Below are positions 1 through 6,541 of a DNA stretch of 7,709 bases, piece after piece. Position 1 is the stretch's first letter. Each line of letters begins with the position of its first letter. A program made the translations under genes and the position numbers. The DNA is taken from assembly GCA_948745425.1 (NCBI GenBank), contig CAPZDM010000068.1, positions 1 to 7,709 on the forward strand. The letters run 5' to 3'. This stretch comes from an uncultured Clostridia bacterium (GTDB lineage Bacteria > Bacillota > Clostridia > TANB77 > CAG-508). Below the pieces are notes generated by a model. It was not told where the DNA came from. It made no database searches and saw only the letters and a list, made by a program, of their open reading frames with translations.

Positions 1-108
1 AAAAATTCAATATATCCATAATAAATACAAATCATCCCTACAAACACAAATTTATATAATAAAAACCTTACACTATAACTACCAATTCTAAAAATAAAAT
101 CAAAAATA

Positions 109-137
109 TTGATAAAATATAAACTTAATAATATAAT
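109..137 (+). promoter_or_regulatory. Probable sigma-A type promoter of the flippase gene
   Basis: TTGATA (109-114) and TATAAT (132-137) are separated by exactly 17 bases, which is close to the housekeeping consensus. The -10 box ends 36 bases before the start codon at 174. The surrounding 1-108 is AT-rich and shows no clear gene. In AT-rich DNA such boxes also arise by chance, so this is a prediction from spacing and match only. Confidence 0.55.
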
Positions 138-173
138 ATAGAAACAGGATTAATAAAACGAAAGGAAAAAGAA

Positions 174-1811
174 ATGGAACATACTGAAAAAAGGAAGAGA
201 ATAAAAAAAGAAGGCTTTATGCAGAGTGTTTTAGTATTGATGATTTCTCAATTAGTAATAAAACTATTAGGACTAATCTATAAAATTTATCTTACTAATA
301 AAGAAGGATTTGGAGATACAGGAAACGCAATTTATAGTAGTGGATATCAAATTTATGCATTATTACTTACAATATCATCAATAGGTGTACCAAATGCTAT
401 CTCAAAATTGGTATCTGAAAAAGTTGCAATTGGAGACAGTAAAGGTGCACACAGAATATTTAAAATTGCATTATTAACATTTGGAATAATAGGATTTATT
501 GCTACAATGATATTATTTATAGGAGCAGGATATATATCAGATGCAATTTTACAAATACCAGAAGCAGAAATGACATTAGTAGCATTATCACCAGCAATAT
601 TCTTTGTTACAATTGCATCAGTACTAAGAGGATATTTTAATGGTAGAGAAAAAATATCTATAACAGCAAAATCACAGACTTTAGAGCAAGTATTTAAAAC
701 TTTACTTACAGTAATTGTAGTAGAAATAGTAGGATTATCTACAAATCTAAACACAACATTAATGTCAGCAGGAGCAAATTTAGCAACAACACTATCAGTA
801 TTATTAAGTTTTGGATATTTAACACTATATTACAAAATATATAAAAGAGATATAGCAAATGAGGTAAAAAATTCAGTAAATTACAAACACGAGAGTCTAA
901 TAAAAGTAGTAAAAAGAATTTTATTTGTATCAACACCAATTACCCTAAGTGCAATAATGTCTACATTAAATAAAAATATAGATTCAATTACAGTTGTAAG
1001 AGGACTAAAAAAATTCTTAACAGAGGCAGAAGCAAAATCGCAATATGGAATATTAAGTGGAAAAGTAGATACACTAATAACATTACCACTATCATTTAAT
1101 ATAGCATTTGCAACAGCATTGGTACCATCAATTTCATCATCAATCGCAAAAGGAGAAAGAGAAAGTGCAAGTAAGAGAATATCTTTTTCAATATTAGTAT
1201 CAATATTAATTGGTTTACCATGTACAGTAGGAATGATGATATTTTCTGGACAAATATTAAACTTATTATTTCCAAAAGCTACAAATGGCAGTCTACTATT
1301 ACAAATGAGTGCAATAACCATTATATTCTCAGTATTATCGCAAACCATTAATGGAGCATTACAAGGATTGGGAAAAATAATGACACCAGCAATTACATCT
1401 ACAATAGGTTTAATCACTAAACTAATAATAAATATTTGGCTAATACAAATTCCAGAAATAGGAGTTTATGGAGCTGCAATAGGTTCAATTATAAATAATA
1501 TCGTAGCATTTGCTTTAAGTTATATAGTTCTAATAAAGACTATAAAATTAGATATAAAATTTATAAAATGTGTAATAAAACCAATAATTGCCACAATAAT
1601 TATGGGAATATGCTCATATTACATATATTTATTACTTCAAGGTATAATTTCTATGAGAATAGCAACAATAATATCAGTAATCATAGCAATAATAATATAT
1701 ACATTATCCTTAATAGTTTTAAGAGTTTTAGATAAAGAAGAAATGAAAATGATACCATATGGAACAAAAATCGTGGGAGCCCTTGAAAATATGGGGGTTT
1801 ATAAAAAGTAG
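174..1811 (+). CDS. MurJ/SpoVB-family lipid-linked oligosaccharide flippase (polysaccharide biosynthesis protein)
   Basis: A 545-residue polytopic membrane protein of the MOP (multidrug/oligosaccharidyl-lipid/polysaccharide) exporter superfamily. Known members flip lipid II or related undecaprenyl-linked precursors to the outer face of the membrane for cell-wall or spore-cortex synthesis. A basic N-terminus (KRKRIKK, residues 6-12) is followed by repeated hydrophobic segments along the whole length, consistent with 12-14 helices. Family-like stretches are GVPNAISKLVSEK near residue 71, RGYFNG near 149 and ALVPSISSSIAKGE near 315. The length matches B. subtilis YtgP/MurJ (about 544) and is slightly longer than SpoVB (about 518). 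The start is chosen because AAAGGA (161-166) lies 7 bases upstream. HU follows after 173 bases; flippase and HU genes are often close in clostridial chromosomes near the mfd/spoVT region. No U-tailed terminator follows, so read-through to HU is possible. I cannot decide between SpoVB and MurJ from sequence alone. Confidence 0.9.
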   Translation: MEHTEKRKRIKKEGFMQSVLVLMISQLVIKLLGLIYKIYLTNKEGFGDTGNAIYSSGYQIYALLLTISSIGVPNAISKLVSEKVAIGDSKGAHRIFKIALLTFGIIGFIATMILFIGAGYISDAILQIPEAEMTLVALSPAIFFVTIASVLRGYFNGREKISITAKSQTLEQVFKTLLTVIVVEIVGLSTNLNTTLMSAGANLATTLSVLLSFGYLTLYYKIYKRDIANEVKNSVNYKHESLIKVVKRILFVSTPITLSAIMSTLNKNIDSITVVRGLKKFLTEAEAKSQYGILSGKVDTLITLPLSFNIAFATALVPSISSSIAKGERESASKRISFSILVSILIGLPCTVGMMIFSGQILNLLFPKATNGSLLLQMSAITIIFSVLSQTINGALQGLGKIMTPAITSTIGLITKLIINIWLIQIPEIGVYGAAIGSIINNIVAFALSYIVLIKTIKLDIKFIKCVIKPIIATIIMGICSYYIYLLLQGIISMRIATIISVIIAIIIYTLSLIVLRVLDKEEMKMIPYGTKIVGALENMGVYKK

Positions 1812-1917
1812 AGACACTCTAAATATACCACTAAAAAGACAATAAATCAAAAAAGCTAGACGACTGTAAGAAAAAAGCGAAAAAAATAATATAAAAAAAG
1901 AAGGATTTTGTATTAAA

Positions 1918-1963
1918 TTGACGAATAATCTTTTTAGAAGTAGGTGAAAAAAAAAACATCTAC
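1918..1963 (+). promoter_or_regulatory. Possible HU promoter element and leader hairpin
   Basis: TTGACG at 1918-1923 is a good -35 box, but the base string 17 bases on (TAGGTG, 1941-1946) is a poor -10, so the promoter is uncertain. Just downstream, 1940-1946 (GTAGGTG) can pair with 1957-1963 (CATCTAC), with one G-U pair, around a loop of ten adenines. This hairpin ends 7 bases before the ribosome binding site of HU (AGGAGG, 1971-1976). It may stabilise the message or be incidental. Confidence 0.3.
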
Positions 1964-1984
1964 AAATTATAGGAGGTAATTTAA

Positions 1985-2260
1985 ATGAACAAATCAGAAT
2001 TAATCGCAGCCATAGCGGCAAAAACAGGAGAAACAAAGAAAAGTGCAGAAGCTAACTTAAATGCTTTTACAGAAATAGTTGCAGAAACATTAGTTAAAGG
2101 AGAAAAAGTACAATTAGTTGGTTTTGGATCTTTCGAGACAAGAAAAAAAGCAGCTAGAAAAGGAAGAAACCCAAGAACTAAAGAAGAAATAAAAATACCA
2201 GCATCAAAAGCACCAGCATTCAAAGCTGGAAAAGCATTAAAAGACATGGTAAATGTTTAG
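1985..2260 (+). CDS. hup: HU family histone-like DNA-binding protein
   Basis: A 91-residue nucleoid protein that binds and bends DNA as a dimer. Length and pattern are those of HU/IHF. The N-terminus is MNKSELIAAIAAKTG with two amphipathic helices, GFGSF sits at residues 46-50, and the DNA-gripping arm carries R58, G60, R61, N62 and P63, the proline that intercalates at the bend. It ends in the usual helix (AFKAGKALKDMVN). AGGAGG at 1971-1976, 8 bases before ATG, fixes the start. The codon for residue 86 onward, the stop and the following bases are repeated 79 bp downstream without affecting the reading frame. HU rather than IHF is favoured because low-GC Gram-positives carry HU. Confidence 0.97.
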   Translation: MNKSELIAAIAAKTGETKKSAEANLNAFTEIVAETLVKGEKVQLVGFGSFETRKKAARKGRNPRTKEEIKIPASKAPAFKAGKALKDMVNV

Positions 2261-2270
2261 TTATAAAAAA
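2240..2270 (+). repeat. 31-bp direct repeat, copy 1 (3' end of the HU gene)
   Basis: This block covers the last codons of HU, its stop codon and ten following bases. It is identical to 2319-2349, at an offset of 79 bp. The spacer (2271-2318) holds most of the first terminator hairpin. A repeat of a gene's 3' end is the form left by site-specific integration or by a slipped duplication. Confidence 0.9.
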
Positions 2271-2316
2271 TCGTGATAAATTGCGAATATAAATGAGCAA
2301 TTTAACTAGATTTTTT
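2265..2316 (+). terminator. First, imperfect terminator after HU
   Basis: Positions 2265-2272 (AAAAAATC) pair with 2309-2316 (GATTTTTT), and 2277-2284 (TAAATTGC) pair with 2297-2304 (GCAATTTA). They are separated by a 4x4 internal loop and capped by a 12-base loop. The 3' arm ends in six Ts. It is weaker than the hairpin that follows at 2344, and its 5' arm uses the end of repeat copy 1. Confidence 0.5.
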
Positions 2317-2318
2317 GT

Positions 2319-2349
2319 AAAGACATGGTAAATGTTTAGTTATAAAAAA
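2319..2349 (+). repeat. 31-bp direct repeat, copy 2 (duplicate of the HU 3' end)
   Basis: Identical to 2240-2270. It includes a duplicate of the HU stop-codon region but has no open frame of its own. It runs straight into the strong terminator at 2344-2373. It differs from copy 1 by one extra A in the following A-run and one fewer A at the left edge. Confidence 0.9.
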
Positions 2350-2373
2350 ATCCTAGCTTGCTAGGATTTTTTT
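2344..2373 (+). terminator. Strong intrinsic terminator of the HU transcript
   Basis: A perfect 14-bp inverted repeat (2344-2357 with 2360-2373; core ATCCTAGC/GCTAGGAT) with a 2-base centre, A-run on the 5' side and seven Ts on the 3' side. The symmetric A and T runs would let it act on both strands. It is the second terminator behind HU. Confidence 0.9.
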
Positions 2374-2420
2374 ATTATATTAGGAAAAATCAATTATAAT
2401 TCTTCGAAGGAATTACCCAA

Positions 2421-2450
2421 ATTGTAGGGGCGCACAGTGTGCGTTCGTGT
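2421..2450. repeat. GC-rich intergenic palindrome, possible dispersed repeat
   Basis: In otherwise AT-rich DNA, TAGGGG is followed by CGCACA-G-TGTGCG (2431-2443), a 6-bp inverted repeat extended by two G-T pairs and one G-C pair on the outside (2428-2446). GTAGGGGCG-palindrome-CGCCCG units are, as far as I recall, common between genes in gut clostridia; here the expected CCCG end would read TTCG. A partial likeness (16 of 20) to 2437-2456 occurs at 6457-6476. No coding capacity is seen. Its family assignment is from memory. Confidence 0.35.
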
Positions 2451-2473
2451 GACAAAGCCAATTTTCTTGTGAA

Positions 2474-2502
2474 TTGCAAATTTAATGTAAATATGCTATT
2501 AT
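2474..2502 (+). promoter_or_regulatory. Strong sigma-A type promoter with extended -10
   Basis: TTGCAA (2474-2479), a 17-base spacer and TATTAT (2497-2502), with TGC directly before the -10 box as in extended -10 promoters. It lies downstream of the HU terminators and would start a transcript near 2509, giving a leader of about 100 bases before the ATG at 2610. Confidence 0.65.
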
Positions 2503-2512
2503 ATAAATAGTT

Positions 2513-2570
2513 TAGCGAATGCTAGATCCCCATTAAAATGGGGAAAAGTAATTACCCAGTGCAAGATGGG
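2513..2570 (+). promoter_or_regulatory. Structured 5' leader of the two-repeat protein gene
   Basis: Three small hairpins lie in a row: TAGC/GCTA (2513-2516 with 2521-2524), CCCCATT/AATGGGG (2528-2534 with 2537-2543, 2-base centre) and CCCA/TGGG (2555-2558 with 2567-2570). The CCCA and TGGG blocks can also exchange partners: 2529-2533 with 2566-2570, or 2539-2542 with 2555-2558. Mutually exclusive folds are therefore possible. No T-run follows, so any control would act on translation or stability rather than by attenuation. No known riboswitch class was recognised. Confidence 0.35.
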
Positions 2571-2609
2571 AAAACTAATTTAAAATTTAAATAGGGAGAA
2601 TATTAGCAA

Positions 2610-2996
2610 ATGAATTTTAGGCAAATTGAAGAAAATGCAGTATCATTCGAAGAGGCAAAACAAAAAATTAAGAGACAAGTAATTGAAGCGTGTAGTCATG
2701 GATGGAAATTGCATGGTGGAGCAATAGTGACAATAGAAAGGCATGAAGAATTTACTTGGTATACTATTGATCAGACCTTGAGTAAAGGAAAACAAAGGTT
2801 AAAGGATTATGAAATTATTTATACAGTTTTTTGTGATTCTTTAGATAATGCAACAGCGAAAATGGAAGAGTTATTGACTAAAGCTTGTGAAGAAGGTTGG
2901 AAACTTGAAGGTGGATTATCATTTGAAAAAAGGTTCACAAAAGAACATCCTGAATGCCTTAGTTGCAAAGCTTATCATACAATAATAAAACGATAA
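2610..2996 (+). CDS. Hypothetical protein with two DUF1737-like repeats
   Basis: A 128-residue soluble protein with no signal peptide or membrane segment. It consists of two similar halves, each with a helix ending in A-C-x-x-G-W-K-L-x-G-G (G31-G37 in the first, G96-G102 in the second) followed by a beta-rich tail. Helix plus GW-L-GG is the pattern of small DUF1737-type domains, of unknown function. The tail of the second half has a Cys pair (CLSC). The start ATG has AGGGAG (2593-2598) 11 bases upstream, a slightly long spacing. It is a single-gene unit: its own promoter at 2474-2502, a hairpin leader, and a terminator 1 base after the stop. Codons such as GCG and AGG are more frequent than in recG. 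The function is unknown; the domain match is by eye. Confidence 0.8.
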   Translation: MNFRQIEENAVSFEEAKQKIKRQVIEACSHGWKLHGGAIVTIERHEEFTWYTIDQTLSKGKQRLKDYEIIYTVFCDSLDNATAKMEELLTKACEEGWKLEGGLSFEKRFTKEHPECLSCKAYHTIIKR

Positions 2997-2997
2997 C

Positions 2998-3029
2998 AAA
3001 AAAATACCTGCTTGCACAGGTATTTTTTT
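2998..3029 (+). terminator. Intrinsic terminator of the two-repeat protein gene
   Basis: A perfect 13-bp stem (2998-3010 with 3017-3029; core TACCTG/CAGGTA), 6-base loop, A-run on the left and seven Ts on the right. It separates this gene from recG, so recG must use a promoter between 3030 and 3103, where I see no convincing pair of boxes. Confidence 0.9.
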
Positions 3030-3115
3030 ATGGCACTTTTCTTGTAATAAATAATTTACAAATATAAAAAGATATGATAAAAATAATATATTAGAAGAAT
3101 GCGAAAGGAGAAACA

Positions 3116-5161
3116 ATGGAATTAAATCAAGATGTTCAATATATAAAAGGGGTAGGACCAGCAAAAGTAAAATTATTAAATAACTTAGGAATATATACAT
3201 TAGAAGATTTGATTACATATTATCCTAGAGATTATGAAGATAGAGGAAAACCTAGAAAAATAGAAGACTTACAAGATGGAGAAGAAGCTTTAATAAAAGC
3301 ATTTCCAGCCTCAAGATTTCATGTAATAAACGCAAAAAGAAACATGAAAATTTGTAAACTATTAGTAAGAGATGAAACAGGAACAATAGAAATAGTATGG
3401 TACAATCAAGCATATCTAAAAGATAAATTTATAGGAGGAAAAGAATATAGTTTTTATGGAAAAGTAAGTAAGAAAACAGGAATAATAACAATGAATTCAC
3501 CTGTTTTTGACTCTGAAAATGAAACCAAAAACACAGGGAAAATTATACCAATTTATCCATCAACATATAAACTATCTCAAAATGTCTTAAGACAAATAAT
3601 AGAAAATGGGCTAAAAATGATAGATGGGAAATTACAGGAGATAATACCAGAAAAAATATTAAGAGAATATAGATTGATAGGAATAAATGAAGCAACTAAT
3701 AAAATACATTTTCCTAAAGACTTTAGTGAATTTAAGGAGGCAAGGCAAAGACTTGCTTTTGAAGAATTATTAACAATGCAACTATTATTAAATAATTTAA
3801 AAAGTAAAACAATATCAGCACATAATGGAATACAATTTGATAAAAATGTAAAAATGTCAGATGTAATAAACTCTCTTCCATTTAGATTAACTAAAGCCCA
3901 ATTAAGAGTTTTAGAAGAAATCGATAGAGATATGGAATCTGATAAAATAATGAATAGATTATTGCAAGGAGATGTAGGTTCTGGAAAAACAATAGTAGCA
4001 ATTATTTCAGCATATAAAGCTGTAAAATCGGGATATCAAATGGCTATAATGGCACCAACTTCAATTTTAGCAACACAACATTTAGAGAGTTTTACAAATG
4101 TGTTAGAACCATTTGGCATTAGATGTGAACTTTTAATCAGTAATATGACAAAAAAGAAAAAAGAAGAAGTTATAGAAAAGCTCAAAAATGGAGAAATAGA
4201 TGTATTAGTAGGTACTCATTCAATTTTGGAAGAAAATATAGTTTTCAAAAACTTAGGACTAGTTGTAACAGATGAACAACATAGATTTGGAGTAAATCAA
4301 AGAAGTATTATGTCATCTAAAGGAAAAAATGTAGACACAATAGTTATGACTGCAACTCCAATACCAAGAACTTTAGGACTAATTCTTTATGGAGACTTAG
4401 ATATATCATCAATAGATGAATTACCACCAGATAGAAAGAAAATAGAGACATATGCAGTTACAAAAGGGATGGAAGAAAGAATAAATAATTTCATAAAAAA
4501 ACATATAAAAGAAGGAAGACAATGCTATATAGTATGTCCACTAGTAGAAGAAAATGAAGAAATAAATGCTAAATCAGTAATGGAAATGGTAGAGATTTAT
4601 AAAAATCAAGTATTTACAGAATTTAGAGTTGAGTATATCTATGGAAAAATGAAACAAAAGGAAAAAGACCAAATAATGCAAGAATTTAAAGAAGGAAAAA
4701 TAGACATTTTAATTTCTACAACTGTAATTGAAGTAGGAGTTAATGTTCCAAATGCAAGTATAATGGTAATACAAAATGCAGAAAGGTTTGGGCTTGCAAC
4801 ATTACATCAATTAAGAGGAAGAGTAGGAAGAGGAGAATATCAATCATATTGCATACTAAAATATCAAGGACATACAGACACAATAATACAAAGAATGAAA
4901 GTCATGCAAGATACAAATGACGGATTTGTAATATCTGAAAAAGACTTAGAATTAAGAGGAACAGGTGACTTTTTTGGAACAAAGCAACATGGATTACCAG
5001 AGTTTAAAGTAGCAAACTTATTTGAAGATATGGATATTTTAAAACAAGTACAAATAGTAGCAAATGAAATTTCTATTAATGACCCTAATCTAAAAAAAGA
5101 AGAAAACCAGAAATTAAAGACAATGATAAATAAACGATTTAGTGGAAAAATAGAAATTTAA
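3116..5161 (+). CDS. recG: ATP-dependent DNA helicase RecG
   Basis: Superfamily 2 double-strand DNA translocase that regresses stalled replication forks and processes branched recombination intermediates. At 681 residues it matches the B. subtilis protein (682). The N-terminus has a helix-hairpin-like segment (YIKGVGPAKVKLL, from residue 9), followed by the OB-fold wedge domain (about 55-150). Helicase motifs are intact: Walker A GDVGSGKT (285-292), DEQH box (386-389), TATPIPRTL (412-420), and QLRGRVGRG (565-573). The RecG-specific TRG region ELRGTGDFFGTKQHG is at 612-626. AAAGGAG (3104-3110) 5 bases before ATG fixes the start. It is flanked by a terminator upstream and by the promoter of the next gene 12 bases after its stop, so it appears to stand alone. 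No own terminator was seen. Confidence 0.98.
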   Translation: MELNQDVQYIKGVGPAKVKLLNNLGIYTLEDLITYYPRDYEDRGKPRKIEDLQDGEEALIKAFPASRFHVINAKRNMKICKLLVRDETGTIEIVWYNQAYLKDKFIGGKEYSFYGKVSKKTGIITMNSPVFDSENETKNTGKIIPIYPSTYKLSQNVLRQIIENGLKMIDGKLQEIIPEKILREYRLIGINEATNKIHFPKDFSEFKEARQRLAFEELLTMQLLLNNLKSKTISAHNGIQFDKNVKMSDVINSLPFRLTKAQLRVLEEIDRDMESDKIMNRLLQGDVGSGKTIVAIISAYKAVKSGYQMAIMAPTSILATQHLESFTNVLEPFGIRCELLISNMTKKKKEEVIEKLKNGEIDVLVGTHSILEENIVFKNLGLVVTDEQHRFGVNQRSIMSSKGKNVDTIVMTATPIPRTLGLILYGDLDISSIDELPPDRKKIETYAVTKGMEERINNFIKKHIKEGRQCYIVCPLVEENEEINAKSVMEMVEIYKNQVFTEFRVEYIYGKMKQKEKDQIMQEFKEGKIDILISTTVIEVGVNVPNASIMVIQNAERFGLATLHQLRGRVGRGEYQSYCILKYQGHTDTIIQRMKVMQDTNDGFVISEKDLELRGTGDFFGTKQHGLPEFKVANLFEDMDILKQVQIVANEISINDPNLKKEENQKLKTMINKRFSGKIEI

Positions 5162-5173
5162 AGTTTGTTAAAT

Positions 5174-5202
5174 TTGCAAAATGCAAAAAAACATAGTATA
5201 AT
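5174..5202 (+). promoter_or_regulatory. Strong sigma-A type promoter of the variable-protein gene
   Basis: TTGCAA (5174-5179), 17-base spacer, consensus TATAAT (5197-5202). It begins 12 bases after the recG stop and gives a leader of about 60 bases. The -35 box and spacing are the same as in the promoter at 2474-2502. It supports independent expression of the gene at 5271. Confidence 0.7.
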
Positions 5203-5270
5203 TAACATAATGATGTAGATTAGCATTAATTAGTAACCGATAAAAATACTATCAATAAGGAGGAGTAACT

Positions 5271-6317
5271 ATGAAGTATCGGTATAATAAGTTATTATTT
5301 GGAAATGAAGAAGGATTAACATTTGAGGTAAAAGTACCAAATGGCAAGATAATTAAGTTAAAATTATCTGTTGTTGATACTATCTCAGACATCCATGCAG
5401 AGTTTCCAACAGTATTAGCTGGAGAATATGCAGAAGAAGTATCTGTTTATACAGATAAAGACGGAAACAAGGCAGTAATTCCAAAAGGCTGGACAGTGTC
5501 TGGAGTACCAAATGAGAATGTAATTTTTGGGAAAGATATAGGAATGGTTATTTATTACATCCCAAAGGAGAAAGTAAGTAGAATTGACTGGAACAATAAG
5601 AAAAGAGTCAATACACTTATGAAGACATATAATCAGCTGGTATGGAAACCAGTCAACATGCTATCAGCTACCCATACACTTGATGGAAAACACTTTAACG
5701 AAAAATTAGGAAGAATGAATTATCGGAATGAGAAATTTTCAGAGAGTGAATATTATGAGGAGTTAGAAAGGGAACTGGCAGAAACAAAGAAAAGTATCGA
5801 CCAATATGGAGGATGTTATATTACTCGATATAAGATTTCCAAAGACAAAAGAACTGGAGAGCCAAGGTCTGTAAAAGGAGCATATCCATGGACAGATATT
5901 GACTTTCCAACAGCAAGACAGGTGGCAGCTAGTATGGCAAAAAGTGAAAACTTTAAGAGCCATTTAACGTATGGAGCTGAATATGATACGAGATTAAAAT
6001 GGGCAATTGAAACAGGAACGGTAACCAAGAAAGAGGTTGTGAAAGACTCTACGAGACTGGGTAACTATTATAATAATGAGAATTATCCAGATAAAATAGT
6101 AAAGACAGGAGAAGACGGATGTGTAAATAACATCTATGGATTTGCAGGTAATTTGAGAGAATTGACGCAGGAGAAGAACAACGAGCTATATTGTGTTATC
6201 CGTGGTGGCATTTACTATGATTATGGGGGCATTTGTCCTGTCGCCTATCGCCTTTACGACTATCCTATTAACGACTATAGCGGCACTGGTTTTCGTGCCA
6301 CGTTTTATCTTTGGTAG
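5271..6317 (+). CDS. FGE-sulfatase/C-type-lectin-like protein, probable DGR variable protein
   Basis: A 348-residue protein with no obvious signal peptide or membrane helix. AAGGAGG (5257-5263) 7 bases upstream fixes the start. Residues about 1-85 form a beta-rich N-terminal region with a valine-rich, TDKDGN/KGW pattern. From about 115 the order QLVWKPVNML, HFNEKLGR, YGGCYITRYKISK, KGAYPWTDIDF and HLTYGAEYD, then NNIYGFAGNLRELTQE (near 285-300) and VIRGG (309-313), matches the formylglycine-generating-enzyme/C-type-lectin fold. Formylglycine-generating activity itself is not implied. Residues 314-338 are blocks of I, Y, D, G, C, L, N and S codons all ending in T or C, set between constant RGG, P-V-A, R, P and TGFRATF positions. 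That is the layout of DGR variable proteins, whose C-terminal lectin face is diversified to bind new ligands. The last ~38 codons use CGT, CGC, GGT, CCT and GCC, unlike the AGA/GGA/CCA usage of recG. No reverse transcriptase is beside it. The ligand and location are unknown. Confidence 0.85.
   Translation: MKYRYNKLLFGNEEGLTFEVKVPNGKIIKLKLSVVDTISDIHAEFPTVLAGEYAEEVSVYTDKDGNKAVIPKGWTVSGVPNENVIFGKDIGMVIYYIPKEKVSRIDWNNKKRVNTLMKTYNQLVWKPVNMLSATHTLDGKHFNEKLGRMNYRNEKFSESEYYEELERELAETKKSIDQYGGCYITRYKISKDKRTGEPRSVKGAYPWTDIDFPTARQVAASMAKSENFKSHLTYGAEYDTRLKWAIETGTVTKKEVVKDSTRLGNYYNNENYPDKIVKTGEDGCVNNIYGFAGNLRELTQEKNNELYCVIRGGIYYDYGGICPVAYRLYDYPINDYSGTGFRATFYLW
6201..6314 (+). repeat. Putative DGR variable repeat (VR)
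   Basis: The last 38 codons (residues 311-348). Nineteen positions (314-318, 320-322, 326, 328-331, 333-338) carry codons of the form NNY, such as ATT, TAT, GAC, TGT, CTT, AGC and GGC. All can be derived from AAT or AAC by changes at the first two bases only. The one unmutated candidate is AAC at 334. Constant codons between them (CGT GGT GGC, CCT GTC GCC, CGC) lack adenines, as expected if only template adenines mutate. The 3' end (6288-6314), encoding GFRATFYLW, would be the conserved initiation-of-homing segment. The inferred template would read N at the variable residues. The left edge is approximate. Confidence 0.7.
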
Positions 6318-6360
6318 CACTGTTCACTGTAAAATAACCCTAATTTGTTTCCAAAAACAG

Positions 6361-6410
6361 AAAAGAAGAGAGGACTTTGAGATTTCAGAGTTCCTTCTTC
6401 TTTTTATATT
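6361..6410 (+). terminator. Long hairpin terminator after the variable-protein gene
   Basis: 6361-6380 pairs with 6385-6404 as a 20-bp stem with one A-C mismatch (6371/6394), three G-T pairs and a GATT loop, followed by a T-rich run. It lies 43 bases after the stop codon. Intrinsic termination is the simplest reading. Hairpins downstream of the variable repeat also serve as target-recognition structures in some DGRs, such as the Bordetella phage system, but those are closer and more GC-rich. Confidence 0.75.
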
Positions 6411-6511
6411 TTTGCGAGTGCATCATGTAGAATTGGCAAAGCGAATTTTACTGATGGTGTGCGTCCACGTTACAAAATTGCATTTGTTCTTTAAATTTTC
6501 ACATCAACAAA

Positions 6512-6541
6512 TTAACATAAATAGTACAATATGCATAAAAT
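6512..6541 (+). promoter_or_regulatory. Possible promoter of the murA remnant
   Basis: TTAACA (6512-6517) and TAAAAT (6536-6541) are 18 bases apart, a moderate match, ending 23 bases before the ATG at 6565. With the intact ribosome binding site it suggests the start region of murA is preserved although the gene is broken. Confidence 0.35.

Noticed and set aside
1..48. Possible beginning of a divergent minus-strand gene running off the left edge
   Set aside because: Only about 15 codons are visible, with no convincing ribosome binding site.
353..2247. Minus-strand open frames opposite the flippase and HU genes
   Set aside because: They are antisense shadows of clearly coding + strand genes, with no ribosome binding sites and no family pattern.
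2551..2580. Resemblance of the third leader hairpin and its AAAACTAA tail to a preQ1-I riboswitch
   Set aside because: The stem is only 4 bp, the loop lacks the expected pattern, and the tail is too short. The downstream gene has no link to queuosine.
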